DNA from: Sphagnum compactum
Lineage: Eukaryota > Bryophyta > Sphagnopsida > Sphagnales
NCBI GenBank assembly: GCA_965153455.1
Contig: OZ234493.1
Coordinates: 3,844,001 to 3,908,000, forward strand
Reading direction: 5' to 3'
DNA length: 64,000 nucleotides
Part shown: piece by piece, positions 1 to 14,300 of the stretch
Layout: each line of letters begins with the position of its first letter
Position numbering within the stretch: position 1 is the first letter of the stretch
Made by a program: the position numbers and the translations under genes
The notes under the pieces: model-generated
What the model saw: the letters and a program-made list of their open reading frames with translations, nothing else
Told to the model about the DNA's origin: nothing
The model's database searches: none

Positions 1-282
1 ACTGATTTTTTTAATTTTTTTAATTTATGGTTTTCACTTAAGGCACTCCTTCCTTTGGGTATGCACTTTTGTGCATATTTTTGTGGGGTTTTCATCACAA
101 TATTTTTGCTAGGGTTGCACCATGGACTACATCGGATGTTTTCTAGGGCTTTCACACTTTCACACTTCATTTTTTCTCGCTTAATTTTTTTAGTGTGTTT
201 TATTTGTTCTTGCATTTTTATTATTAGAGTTTCATTTAGATTTCTTTTGAGGTTTCATTTAATGTGCCATTTAGGATTCATG

Positions 283-1002
283 TGGAATTGGAACAATAGT
301 GTAGTTTGTGATGATGCAATTTTCATTGCATCCTCCATTAATGAAACCTTAGACCATGAGATCAAGTGGCTTACTATGGAGGAACATGCTACACTTGGTA
401 TGCATATTCCTGAGTTCCACAATTGTATCGGGTTCATTGATGGGATTTTCATTGAAATCCGCAAGCCCTAGAACAATGATGCATCATGATCCATCAATGA
501 TGTTGTATAAACAACACATTTGTGATTGACCATTGTGGATTGTTCATTTACCTTGATAGTGAATATCCTTCTTCCATGCATGATGTGACCATCTTGTGCG
601 AATATGATTTGTGCAAAACTTGGCTTGAATGTATTATGCATACAAATGACTATTTCAAATATCTATCGGGTGACCTAGGTTATATGGATGAAGAGATGTT
701 TGTGATGGGCAGCTTGAGAGGCATGAACTTGCCCCTAGCCATGACCTAATGTAGTGCATGCATATCATAAAATGCATGTGGGGTATAAAGTGCAAATGGA
801 ATGGGGAATTAGTGGATTGAAGCGGAAATGGAAAATATTCATGAAGCATTTCAATTCCACAAAACCCAAGTACAATCATTTGTTCAAAACTACAACTATT
901 TTGATTAATTTCTTACATAAACATCACATAAACTTCACATATGAAGTTATTGGGGAGCACATAGACAATCTAGTTTATTATGATTGGGATGAAAACTTTT
1001 AG
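283..1002 (+). pseudogene. PIF/Harbinger-type transposase remnant (DDE_Tnp_4 / HARBI1-like)
   Basis: Three adjoining coding stretches in different frames resemble successive parts of a plant PIF/Harbinger transposase. The first (about 283-471) ends with FHNCIGFIDGIF, the usual block around the first catalytic Asp. The second (522-749) has LFIYLDSEYPSSMHDV and YLSGDLGYM, the block around the second Asp. The third (754-1002) has MHVGYKVQMEWGISGLKRKW, the block around the catalytic Glu, and ends with VIGEHIDNLVYYDWDENF before a stop. A stop at 469-471 and changes of frame near 471-522 and 749-754 show that it is dead. The N-terminal part is missing or unrecognisable; sequence before about 280 is low-complexity. 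I could not find terminal inverted repeats or the partner Myb-like ORF. Assignment rests on remembered family motifs. Confidence 0.72.
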
Positions 1003-3479
1003 TTACAAGTTTAACATTTCCTTAATCTGAGCCTTAAATTTTTCATCTATCAAAACTCTTAGGTTTTTAGTTGTTTTGATATTACTGAGCCTAACCTACT
1101 TCTTCTTTTTTATATTAACCTCCATTTTGAAAATAAAAAAATAAAAAATCTCAAAAATTTCATGAGAATTTTGATGAATTGAATAAAAAACTTGTATTAA
1201 TCATTTAGATGAATAAATACTAAAACATTTAAAATCAGAACAATGAAAATATGAAAATTGATACATATTACTAAATGTGAATTACAGTTCACATTTCATA
1301 TCATATATAGGAAGAGAAGGAAATCTTTGTGGAAGAAAGGAAGGAACTTTTGTAACTAAAAAATAATGAAGACGTATAAATAATGGATGAAAATAAAATT
1401 ATATATATACATATACTAGACTGAAATATTTGAAAACCCCATGTACCAAACTTTAAAAACTTGAATTGCCAAAATATTCTTGTAACCTATAATTAATTGA
1501 TTCAACATTTGCTTATTGAAACTTAGATCATCCATACCATGGATAACATCATCGTAACATTTTATTTTTCTTCTTGGTTGAGCAAGGAACTAATTGCAAT
1601 TGGAATTAATTAATCTCAAATCCAAATAATTGGGGCTAGTTTTTTACAAGTTTTCTAGAGTTTAATTTTTTGCAAACATGCTACCAATTAATGCTAAATA
1701 TTTTTTGAAAAAATTGCTAATGATTTTTTTTATATAAAATGTTTTAAAAAAACTAGTTTGCACAACCCAAATGAGAAATTGAAGTTGAAATTGGTACCTT
1801 CTTGATATAAATATATTATAATCTTCCAAAAATAGATGCAATGACATGTATATATAGTCTATAATTCTTGTTATGGTGGAAGATAAATTTGATGAACTCC
1901 TAATAGCCACTTGACTTCTTACCTTCATCCAAAAACTAAATCAAAAGACTAGTCAATCCAATTACGTTAATTGTTAATGTGATATAGGTAGTGTGACCAC
2001 TATTAATTAAATACAAGGAAACCCATGACCTTTTGTTTTCTTTTTTTGGGTGGTTAGCCTCTTTGATTGGTCCATCACCCCTGAAAAAAAAAACCCACTC
2101 ATAGTATATTTCTAAAAATAACATGTCCACATTGCCCACTTATCTAAATGACAACTAAAAGCTTTTTAAAACCTTCACAACTACCAAATCAATGTTCCTG
2201 TAAACAAAAGTTTTATTTATAATAAGCATGCATGATGCATTTCAAAAGCATAGTTTTGGAACAACTCTTTGTATGAATAAGGATGAACATGGTTTCTTCC
2301 ATTATTGGGCAATTATTAAAAATCAAGTGAAAACTAACCATGTTTTAACACCAATTTTCACCATGAAAACTAGCAAGTATCACCCAAATTGATATGAGAA
2401 CTAGACTATTGGTTTTCACTATAGTGAGAATTGGACCCCTAAGATTTAGCCCTTTTTCATGTTGGAAAGTAATACCCATGCAAGGTATCAAAGTGAAGTA
2501 GGGTTCAATTTTCAAGCATTAAGGTTTATGGTCTAGGGGTTTTGGCTATGTTTACAACACATGGTTTAGGACATTTAATTTAAGGTGTTTAAAGTTTATA
2601 TCATTGTCATGTTGCTTCTTATTGCATTTTTCACTTTTGAGAATTAAATGAAGCCCAAGCTCTTGTTTGGGCCCCATTTTTTTCTTCAATCTTGTTTTTT
2701 TCTTCATGTTTTGCATACTTCACTTTCTCTTACTTTTGATTCATTTTCATCTACTTTCGTTTTGTTCTTCCTTGCGATGTTCTTGTGATTATTTTATTTT
2801 GATTTTGCTTTGTTTTGCTCTTGCTTGCAGTTGGTTTTTATTTTGCTTCTTCTCACTACTGTTTCCTACTTCGCTCTTGTTTATTTTTGGTTCAAACTAC
2901 ATTCTTGTTTGGCTCTTGCTTCATTATCGCTATGCTTGATTCCTAGTGTTAAGTCTTTTCTTGTGTTCATCTTTTGTTGGCTCTTGTTTCACTCAACTTC
3001 TATTGCACTCATTTTCTTCATGTTTCATTAATTAGCTTTAGCTCAACGTTCCCCCATGAACTTGATTTGAATTATTGTTTTTATTTCACTCTTGTTACAT
3101 TTGGTTCTTAGTCAAGATGGTATTTTTCTTTTTATCTTTGCTTTGTGCAAGTTTGGGAACTAGGAAGTGGAACCAACAATGTTTGTGGTTAGTGATAAGT
3201 TGTCAAGGATAAGACAAATATACAACTTGAAAAATATTATATGAACTTGTCAAACAATAAACTTAACAATAAACAAAAATTAAAAACACTTCGTTATTTA
3301 AATAAGACATGATGCAAACTAAGCATGAAATGAAGTCACTACACCAAAACATGATTTTCATGATTAGGACAATTTAAGACTATTGTCCAATTGTAATCAT
3401 GTAATCAAGTTTGGACTTGAGTCATTATCACTTTTTCAATTACAATCATTATTAGGACTACATGATTATAATTACAACT
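1003..3479. other. AT-rich intergenic DNA, no gene seen
   Basis: The stretch is AT-rich with many short A and T runs. A hydrophobic open frame at 2667-2939 comes from a T-rich cttgtttt/tcttcttt repeat-like tract, not from a recognisable protein. No RNA gene or mobile-element coding block was seen. Confidence 0.6.
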
Positions 3480-5030
3480 ACATAACTAGTATTCATGTTG
3501 AACATAGTTAACCTTGTTTGACCAACTACTGAAAAAACTATAAAAAATTAAACCAAATTTAATTTAATTTACTTGGGTTTAACATAAGTAAAATAATGTC
3601 ACCAAATTTAATTTACTTTAGCCTAATTTTGTCTAAACAACCTAGTCCAACCAAGTTTAATTTAAGTGATTAATTTAGCCAAGATTATACTATTTAAACC
3701 TTAGTATCCAAGTTTTACAAAATTTTGAATCTTACCAAGTTTTGTTTAAGTAACCTAATTTAACATAATTTAACAAATTATAACCTATTTTAGTGTAATT
3801 TAGATTAAATAACTTAATTTTGCCAAATTTAGACAAGGTTGATTTAGCCCAAGTAATTTAATTTAGCCAATTTTAATCAAATATAGATTACTTTAAACAA
3901 AACAACTTGATTTTGCCAAGTTTAAACAAGTTTACCCAAAATAATTTACTTGAGCCTAATTTAGTGAATTTTAATTAAGTTTAGTGAAGTTTGATTTAAA
4001 TAATTTATTTTACCCAAATGTATTCAAGTTTAACATAAATATCCTAGTTTAGCCAAATTTAAACAAGTTTCGCTGAGTTAATTCAAACAACATACTTTAA
4101 TCAAGTTTAACCAAATCATATATATTATTTCACTAAGTTTGTTTGTGCGTCTGTCGAGGTGCCAATTTGAGGGGCCAATTTCAAAGTACCAATTTGAGGA
4201 GACAAAAACCCAGATCCCGTCTGTCCATCTGTCAATGTCCTGAAACCCAGATCCCGTAAGTCAGTCTGTCGAAGTCCTGAAACCCAGATCCCGTCTGTTC
4301 GTCTGTCGAGGTCCTGAAACACAGATCCCAAATTGTAAAAGTAAAATAACCGCCCAAAAACCTGCCTGGCTCCTCTTTTCCGGGCTTTCGTGAAACCCGG
4401 CAGTTCTGTGAGGTTTTTTTGAAATAACCAGAACCGGCAGCGGTTCTTTGATTCTGAATTTTTTTTCAAATACCCGGAACTTGTGATTCTTTGACTCCGA
4501 GTTTTAATTCTTTTAATTCCCATTTTACAAATACCCAGACGTGGAGGTTATTCAACATATCAAATACCCGCCCAACACTGCTTATATAGTACACAGACAG
4601 AACAACAACAAGAGTTATTAATTGGTTGAAACAATTAACGAGTACCCACTAGTTTAACCTAAATAATTTATATTATACAAGTTTAAAGGTTTAAGGTTTA
4701 ATCAAGTTTAACTAAGTTTCAACAAATTTAACTTAAAGAACACATATTATTGAAATTTAATCAAATTTAACATAAATAACTTGCTTTAGTCACCTTTAGC
4801 CTAATTTAACCAAGTTTAATCAAGTTTAGCCAAGTTTAACCTAAATAACATATTTAAACCAATTTTAGTTTAAGTTAAATTTAAATAATTTAGTTTGGTC
4901 AAAGTAGGCCTAAATTAGACTAGGTTATTTAATTTTAGCCTAGAAAAACCTAGTTTTGCCTCAAATAACATTCGTTAGCCTAGGCTAAATTATTAAATGG
5001 CCTAGGTTAACTTAGGCTTTATTTTGTTTT
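3480..5030. repeat. Degenerate AT-rich array of caagttta / taatttagcc-type words
   Basis: Variants of the words caagttta, taatttagcc, aacctaaataa and aacttaattt recur every 15 to 40 bases over about 1.5 kb. There is no fixed period. This looks like an old, diverged minisatellite or slippage-expanded tract. It is split by a GC-richer insert at about 4130-4625, after which the same words resume. No coding potential. Confidence 0.6.
4130..4625. repeat. GC-richer insert within the AT-rich array, with a 37-bp tandem repeat
   Basis: The insert differs in composition from both flanks. At 4200-4332 the word cccagatccc recurs at 4209, 4246, 4283 and (as acacagatccc) 4320, an exact 37-bp spacing giving about four copies of a unit rich in ctgtc and cctgaaa. 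The rest contains ccgg-rich words and ends near cgcccaacactg. A long minus-strand open frame here (4125-4523) only translates the repeat. Its origin is unknown; it may be a fragment of a non-autonomous element. Confidence 0.6.
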
Positions 5031-5069
5031 TCTGTATATCATTCTAATAACTATGTTTATTACAATTAA

Positions 5070-5146
5070 AATGTGATGGTACAATGGTTTAAAAACGTGA
5101 ACCCTCAAAGCGGAGGTGAAGGGTTCAAGTCCTTTTACTTTCATCC
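5070..5146 (+). other. tRNA-like sequence (possible SINE head or tRNA pseudogene)
   Basis: A match to the internal A box, tggtacaatgg (5077-5087), is followed by a perfect B box, ggttcaagtcc (5122-5132). The spacing is that of a tRNA gene. The T arm can form (aaggg/ccttt), but I could not pair a good seven-base acceptor stem, so it is probably not a functional tRNA. A tRNA-derived SINE or old tRNA pseudogene is likeliest. Confidence 0.4.
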
Positions 5147-8100
5147 TATATACTATTTAGGATTCTAAAAATAGGTGTTTAACCTAAATCGTTTAAACTA
5201 GGTCCCAAATAACTATATTTGACTAATAATTGATTACCGCATGGCATCATAAATTGAACAAAAAATAATAATATCCTTATTTCATATTGCCACAAGTCAA
5301 CTCATAAATAAATTAATAAAATCTTGAATTCATCCTAGTCTGTCATGTTGCCACAAGAGATTAGTCAAAACAAATTATTATATTTTAAGGTGAAAACATG
5401 ATAAAGTATACACAAAAAGTAGTGTAAGCAACAAAATATTGGGTCCCTAAATAAAAGGATTAACAAATAGATGATTTTATGGGGATAATAAAAATAAATT
5501 GGGTACATTATTTCTTAACTCTTGTTTGCATGGACTTCAAAAGTTAAATTGTTACAATCATGTTTTTTAAGCTATTTGCAAGTACTTGAATTGGACCTAA
5601 AATTTGTGACAATTTGAAAAATAAAGTTCAAGTATTTGAGAGTAGGTGAAATGTTTTTGCAAATATTTGGTTTTTTTTAAGCACTTCAATATTGATGTGG
5701 TGAACATTCTACTATAATTGTTTTTTAGTTAATCAAGTTTGTTTTCATAACTAAAATCATCCCCAACCCCTAAAAAATGGGGGATACTTTTAGGGTATTT
5801 TTTAAAGTCCAAATGATATGACACAAATTGCTTTTAAAAGTTAAAGGGAAGCTAAAGATGCCCATGGAAAAATAAATAATAATATTAATAAATATAAAAT
5901 AAAAAATTGAAATGCTAAAGGAAGGTTAGAAGTTCAAAAAACCGTTTTTCTTCATGTTTTCATGTTTTCAAGTAAAAAACAAGGTAACAAGTATGTACAA
6001 AATATTTTGCTTGCACCCTTTAAAATTAAATCTTGGTCGTTGGAAATGTCCTCCATGATTGTGGTAAATATGATTACAATCATAAAGGACATAGTTGCAA
6101 ATGGCATTTATGACTATGCCATTTTTGCAACTAGTGGTAAATACAACGTGGACGTTTAGACCAATGTTGGATGAGTATCACAATTTTATGATACTCATTG
6201 GGTCTGGTTTTCACAAAGTAATTTACAAAAAGGTCCCGTTCTTCCCCCAAAAAAGTTCTTAAATTTTTTACATCGGGCAAGGGTATCAACATTAAAAAAA
6301 TAAATGACACTAGTTCTCACAAACCGGGTATTGTTTTTTATTTTTAAAAATTAAAAATTAATTAAAATTAAAATTAAGATTAAATAATTTATTGATTTGA
6401 TTTCTTTTTTAAACGACAATTCTGGCTTTTTGAAAAAACTCAGAATCAAAGGACCTTTGGTTCAAGGTTTTTGAAAGATTTTAAAAATAAATTCCAGTTT
6501 TGAATTTTGAAATTTTTTCAAAAAACCTAACTAGTTTTATGGAAGAACTGTAAAAGAACTAAAGCTTTGGGGGCTAGGTTTTTTAACCAATTCTTTTGGT
6601 TTTTTGAAATTTATAGTTATTCAAGGTTTTAAAGGTTTTCAGTTGCCAAAGTTTTAAAAAATATTTAAATTTTTTAGAATTTGCCAGATTTTATCCTAAG
6701 TTCTAGTACATAACCAAAAATATAGTTCAATTTTTTCTTTCAGTTATTTGTTTTTTTATCGTCATAATCTGGCTAAATAATCACTTTAGCTACATCATGA
6801 AATTAAAGAGAAAAACACTCATTTAGTCGGAAGTTGAAAGATTAACCCGATAATAATGTTAACTTTCCAAACATCATTATCGTTTGACCTGGCATAACAT
6901 TAATAAGTAGCTACCACCAAATATTAACCCTTCCTTGGATGTCCCATCTCCCAAGGCAAATTAAACCTGATAGGCAAATTTTGATGTGGGTCTAGTGATG
7001 AAGGTGTCCTTCCTTTAACCCTAATTAAATTAGGTTGATTTAACACCATACCTCCAAAGTTCAAACCCATGGTCCATGAATGATCAACAAGATCCAATCA
7101 GTAAAACGTTGTTCCATAATCGTAACTTATTTCTCATTGCTTGTATTAATTTTTCATGACGAGTAAACCTTGAAACCTTGACCTGATTCTCATATTTTCT
7201 TTAAAAAAATAAAATTTGGTTCTCACATCCAGTTCTGGTGATTTGGTTTTCAATCAGGGTATCACTCATGATGATACCCATGGAGGGGCGGGATTAGATT
7301 GGGATGCTTGGGTGATATTCGGGTGATGCTTGGGAGTATTTATGATACCCACCCAACAGTGGTTTGGACTAGTAGTCATGTAGTTATTGTTAATCATGTA
7401 TGTGGTTTATAATTATGACGCTAATTGCTTATTTAATCCTATTTATCATGTTTTAATGTGATGAGTATGAGTACAAGGACCACAACTTGTATTAACAAAA
7501 TTGAAAGGTGGTTTTTTAAAAACTTTTATTTATACTATCCAATGAAACCTTTAAAAAATTCAACAACTTCGTAAAAAGTTTTACTAATCAATCGTTTACA
7601 AAATTTTATAAGCAAGTGTATAAAATAACATACTATAACTTTTTTGTTAACCACGTTTTCTAAAAGTTTTCGTCAATTATGTTTTTTAAAAGTTTTTGCC
7701 AATTGCATCTTTTATAAAATTATTTTATCAACTATTTGTTGACTTCATTTTTTAGAAGTTCTACCAACCACATATTTTGGAAACCTTTAACAACAATTAT
7801 TCTAAAAATTTGTTAATTATTTAAAAAACTTATAAGCAAACTTCTAAAAAACCTCATTTATCGTTTACTATTTATGACATTACCCTTTTTCTTAATGACA
7901 TGCTTTACACATTATGCCAAAATGTGATATATATTACTTCACATATGATTATGTTTATAAATGATAATATATGACATTAATGATTACATGACTATGTAGT
8001 AAAATGAACTAGCAATTTAGAAGATGTCAATAGAGTAATATTGATTTTTCAATAAGTATGAATCCATGTTTCATATTATTAGTCTTCTTATTCACCAAAT

Positions 8101-11100
8101 ATTAGGCATTATGGGATCATAAATTGAAATTAAAATGATTTTTTTAGTTGACATACTTATTAATATAAGGAGATTTTGTAATCATAATTTTTTTAAAATT
8201 TAGTATTTTGTGAGCAAAAATTGGCCTAATGATCCTAGGGTTGGTTGTAAATTACCTTTGAATTTAGTGGAGTTAATTGAAACATATGTCTATACTTGGA
8301 ATAAGAGTTGAAAGAATATTTGAAGGTTTATTTGATTGGGATGAAGTTATGGACATATAAAATTTTACATTTTCAAATTATTATTATGAAATGATGCAAT
8401 TTTCAAATTTTCAAAAAATTGCTTGATTGTTTTTATTTTCCTGTGATATTTGCTAAAATATTTCCCAAAATTTTAACTGGAAATAATAGTATTTGAAAAT
8501 CGACTTGTGAAACCACCTTTGAAAACCAACAAACATAAATTTACGAGGATTGGTGTTTTTAAAACCAACATTTTTTTTCCACAAGAGTCTAATGCATAGT
8601 TTAAAAAATGAAAACCACCCAACATTAATTTTTTCTGTATGTGTACCAAAAAAACAAAAAAGACTTTCAAACAATTCTTTTGTAGTGAATTTTCACCATG
8701 TGGCAAAAAAAAAAAACTTGACAAACGGCCTTGAAGATTTTGAGCCATAGGATATGAAAAATTGCCATAATGCAACAACATAGATGTGTGGAATAGCCAT
8801 CATTTCAACCAATGATTTTGATCACATGCTGCCCGCATTAACCAACCCTTTTCGTTGGATGTTAAAAGTATGATTTGCGATAGGTCACCATTGCATTTCA
8901 CTCCTTCGAATGTGGCTCCCATCATTGACATTGATGAAAACTCAAAATCAAGGTTTTTTATTTGCATTGATTTAATATTTTAAAAGTTTAATATCGCAAA
9001 AGTTTAATGTTATAATAAAATGAAGTTTTACTTTTGTGCCTTGATAGATTTAATATTGAATGTTCATATTGGGTTAGTTGCAATGGTGAAAACTGCAACA
9101 AAGGTAGAATGCAAGGGTACAATTCTTTCGTTTCTAAGTGTAAGCTTGGAAAGCTAAAGCCCATGAACTTTTTTTAACAATTACTATTGTTCTTACCTTG
9201 ATCACATTGTTTATGATGTTACATTCAAGATCAAATATTTGATGTTTGTAGCTCTTTCAATGTTCAAAATGGCACAACAAGAAGGTATTGACATATTCTT
9301 GTTTTCTGAAAGTATACGTGAACTTGGATTTCCTTATGATTAGAATTGCAAATTATAAAATATGTTTATGGAATCTTGAAGAGTTGACACATCGAATATT
9401 GGAATGTTGCAAGTTGTAATGTTTTGAAAATCTGAAATGCGATTTAACATCATGTTCATTGTCCAAGTTTTTCACTATCTCAATGTTCATTGATTTTTGT
9501 TGTTTACATATACTAAATTCCTTTTTGAGTAAAATCTCACTTATCTAAGAATCCTAAGTGTTGTGAATGTTCTATGTGTTTTTCGAAACTTAAGTCTTAT
9601 AAGTGTTGTGTGAATTTTGTGTGTTATGTGACTTGAGTCTTGTGTAAAACATAAGTGCATCATGTCAAGAGATGAACGTTTGTTTCAATCGTGCATAAGA
9701 ACATTTGTGTTTATTTGTGAATACCTATGTCATTTTAAGGTTTTGTATTTTGACTATGGTGCCCTTTTAGGTTTTGACAAACTTGAACTTCCATTTTTTT
9801 TTGATCCATTTTGGAGCCACTAATCCTTTTTGTAACAATACAAACCTCAATTCTCCAAATCCAACAAAACCTACTATGTCACCTAATGTGATCCTAAGTT
9901 TTTTTTATGTTTGTTCCTTTGGCTAAAACATTTCAAATGGTAAAAGAAAAGGTTTGTGAGAAAATTGTTATATGCCTTTCCATAAATCATATGGAACCCA
10001 TAATCATTGAATCAAAGGAAAAAAAATTTAAAAATTCAAAATAGGAAATTAATAGGGTTTATTAAGACAGATGGGTTACAAAGGTTATTTGGTCTCAACT
10101 TATTTATGGGAGGGGGAAGGAGGGGGGTGGGGGGTGGGTTGATAAGATGATGATCGTGAGGTGCAAGGTTTGCTCCAAGATTGAGGGGGAAAATAAATTG
10201 CTAGTTCCAAAGTTTGATTCTTTCACCAAACATTCAAGTTTAAAGAAGTGTTTTTGTTAAACCCAGAATGGTTGTTGGTGCATATTATGTAAACCCCAAC
10301 AATGCACATGTGAAAAATGAGAAATTGTACATTTCCGTAAGGCATGACACTTCAACTAACAAGGCAAGGAAGGCAAAGAAGAAGAAGAAATATGTGCAAT
10401 TTGTTGCCATATGGCATTTGCTAAAACAAGGACGTCTAATGGTTGATTTTGAAAACTTCTTTTATTTGAACCAATTTATCTTACTAAGGATATGATACAA
10501 GAAAAGGTTATATTTCTAACTTCCCCTCGTTCAAAAACAATGCACTTTCTTTGTTTTCTTTCCCTCTTTTTCCCATATTCCCATGCTTTTGTGTATGTCT
10601 TGTAAAACAATGGAAAATTAAAAGCCATTCCCTTTTATAATGGTCTTGTTTTCTCGGTTTATAAGAGTTTTGATTACTTTGGTTGGATGCGTGGCTTGTT
10701 CTTTTTTGGTTGTAAGATTACGCGAGTCCTCTTTTAGCCTTTCACCAGTAGAAACTTGATTTGATGAAGCTCAATTGCACATATATATATATATGCTTTC
10801 ACATAGAAAAAAAAACCCGAGGATGTAATTTTCATTTAATTTGAATGCCTTTTGTTGTGCATGGTCATGAAATGAAACAAACATAGATCAACAATTCTTC
10901 ACATTTTATAGTCACAAAACCTCCCAATGTTGAAACATTTTTTGCCATAATGTTACATTGCTCAAAATCCAATAGCTCGTCAATCTTAAATATCGAAAAA
11001 AGATTTAACCACTTGAAAATACAACAATTTAAGATTTAACACTAGCAAGTTATGAACATACACAAATTATTGGTAGCCACGTAAGAGAAAAATATTCCTC

Positions 11101-11360
11101 ATGTAGCCAATTGGATCCACCTACCCCGCAAAAAAAAATCACCTTTGACATAAAAGCACTCATAGTTTGTAGCCAACCAACCTACCTCGCAAATTTGAGA
11201 AAAAAAACACTACCTACTCTACAAACATGTCAACATTCAATGTTCAATCCCTCTTGAGATGATGCTCATGTATGGCACAACATAATACATTTGAAAAAAA
11301 ACACTACAATGAACCCAAGAAATGACTTATGAAATTAAAAAAGTATAGAAAAACATCCAT
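5147..11360. other. AT-rich intergenic DNA, no gene seen
   Basis: About 6 kb of AT-rich sequence with only short open frames, none resembling a known protein or a codon-biased exon. It includes a short (AT)n tract at 10,781-10,794. Weak tcaaggtttt/gaatttt repeat-like words occur at 6400-6700, and tttaaaagttttt-type words at 7500-7860. No RNA gene was recognised. Confidence 0.55.
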
Positions 11361-14300
11361 TGCCACTAGTGCATGACGGTCCAATTGGCTTTGCCATGCT
11401 ACCCTCCCCAAAATAAAAAGACTATGCATATTTACTTTGTACCCATTACAAAAAAGAAACTACCCAAACAAACTTTAGTGACATCCTGGGGAACGGAACA
11501 CTTGGGGAGCCTAATGGGAACCATTGAGAACAAATTGGGAACAGAAAAAACATACACCCCAATTGTATGTTTTTTGTTTGGAAGCACAACACCAGACCTA
11601 ACCTGACAAGCCATTGGCACTCCCAAGTCAAGCTCATTGGGTAGAGGGCCAGCAGGTACTTTCTAAACTTTGGCATTGCAGGAATCTACAAAATTGAACC
11701 ATGCATGATTGGAAATTCGGGACGCATAGGTAAAATCATGAAAACTAGCATCAACCTATTATAAGGTTTAGATCTTATGTGTCCTAGACACATGTTCTGT
11801 CATGTGGTTTTCAAGTTTCCAGATTAAAAAAATTATAATAACAAGGTTGAAAACATCGGTTAGAAGTTGCCTGAATGTTCGTGACACAACTGACCGAAGG
11901 CAGATAGTCCCTGTGTATGCATCTATATGCAAGGTCTTTCCCCGCCCTTGTGTTCAAATACCTTGTACCTTACACAAACATCACATCATAAACAAACATT
12001 AGTATTTTCATAGTTGCTCAAATTTCAAGTGTCCTAGCTTAACTTGATAATAACCAATGGTTAGTGCCCAAGAAAAATTATCAGGCCCCATTGAGTGCCT
12101 GGCAAGCCTGTCACAAAACCCACCAGGCACATCCACCAGGACAACATATGAAAATTCCCCTGATATGGTGTGCACAAAGTCGCAACAGGTGCTACATTTA
12201 TGGATGATGTGGAACCCCTAACAAAGTGTGAATGCTCATTACAAAAAATTCACAGTTTGTTTCCATTTCATATCATTACTACATCACAAACTGACCATGA
12301 AGAGCCACCAAATTTTGAGACATAATACCACTACAGGTTTGAGAATCAATGTTTCCCCTTCAACTACACTTATGACAGAACACCACCAAAAGAAGCAACT
12401 CACACCTTGCTTTAAGTGACAGCACAAACTTGTTTGCCCCAATTTCTGCAGGTGGTAACTCAGAGTATAACATAACAGCCAAACAGAGAAGATGACACAT
12501 AGAATTTTCAGTTTCATGCAAAAGTAAAATCAAACAGAGAATTCCATGTTTCATCTTCTTATATCCAGCATGATTGCGCACACATATTACCATCACGATT
12601 GTTTGTAGAGTAAAAAGCATCCATGGCCATCCACCATTATCATATTATCTGTCATACACATTTGACGTGCCACCATCAGGTCACCCAATTTTAGTGTTAG
12701 CTCACAAAGGGATCGTTTTATATCCTTGATTCATAAGACAGAATGGTACATACTCTCTGATTAACTTACAGGGAGAGTCCCTGCAGCAGGAAGAACAAAA
12801 GCAACAAGGTAGAAGAAGAAATACCAATCTAATCTGACAGCTGCAGGAAGTCCATCAGCTTGTACATTTTAATAGCTCAAGCATAGTGAGTTGTTTTAGC
12901 AAAGATCAAGCCCAGGGCTCACAATAACCAAAAGGGAGGGGAATCAGTAGAACGCCCTGGGAGAATTAAAGTTGAAATGAAATCCACACATGTAGCGCAA
13001 CACTGCATAAAACACACAGTGGAAACGAGGCTTCTTTCAGGGTTTTACAGCATTGATTCTCAAATTGAATACCTCGGATGGGAAGAGCAGAAGGAATTCA
13101 GGGCAATCCAGCAGAGATACCATTTCTGGTCCACTTATGCACAATACAGCAAACAGCACTTAGGGGACTGGAGCTCTCTATTCAGCCATTCCTGCAGTGA
13201 CTGATGCAACACAGTCAGACAGAGAGGGAGTAAGAAGATGCATTCTTCACAATACTAGAGCTGAAATGACACTAAGATGCACATCATTTTTCCATCACAA
13301 TGGAGATGAAGTTGAAGAATATACATAATATTGATCTCCACAATAACAAACACTTTGTGTAGTTACAACATCACATGAGTGCATTCATAATCTTATGAGA
13401 GAGAGTCACTCACAAAAGTGTCAGACCTTCATCGCTCTCATCACAATATAGCGGACAAGCTGCCATGACTACCCACTGACTTCATCAGCTCCCAGCAGTG
13501 GCTGTCAAGAAGTATAGTAATCTGCACAAAAATCTCAGGCAAACCATCAAACAAATATCTGCATGCAGAGTTTGTCACATTCCCAGAAGCAACCAAAGTC
13601 CAAGACTAGACTACACTTTCCATTGAGAGATAGAATTCAGCGCCATGGCCCAAGCATAACACCATTTTTAGGGAGTGCTTGTATCAACAGAAGCCCAAGT
13701 GGACAAAAAAGAATGGCTTGCATTGATGCCACTTTGACCCGTCAATATGGATGTCAAGCTGTGTGTGTGTGTGTGATCAATGCATTTTTCAATCAATGCT
13801 CTCTCCCCCACATGTTTCACATCACATCACAATGCTTTTTCTTCAGTTACTTTGCATGGTTGTGCTCCTGTTGAGTAGAGAGATATGCAAGACATCTTTT
13901 TCATTGCAGGCAGTTGAAGAGGTTCCTCTACACTCTCTTCACAATTGTGCAAAACATGAGCCGCCAAATTTCAGTTTCATATGACAGGAAACTCCTCCCC
14001 TGTGTAGGTATCTTCTTCTGGACATCCCTTTTGACTTCTCCTAACAATTTACAACGACACTCACCATCATGAATGAAGCCCATCAAAACAAAATGGAAAC
14101 CATGAGGTTTACATACCTCTTGAGTTTCTCTCAATCCTTTCGAGAGCTTTTTCTTGCTTTTTTCAACTGGTAATGTTGGGAACATCAGGAAGACAGCACC
14201 TCCTCCTCCTACTCCTCCTGCACCTCTTCTTGTTCTTCTTCACCATTAGCTTGTTCTTGTTCTTGTTCTCCTCCAAGTGCTTGTGCAGAATTGTTAGTTA

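Noticed and set aside
2667-2939. Hydrophobic 90-codon frame that could suggest a membrane protein
   Set aside because: It arises from a T-rich tract (Phe/Leu codons). Overlapping frames are similarly open and there is no recognisable family.
4125-4523. Minus-strand frame of 132 codons
   Set aside because: It translates the 37-bp tandem repeat (DLGFRTLTDGQTGSG-like), with no independent support.
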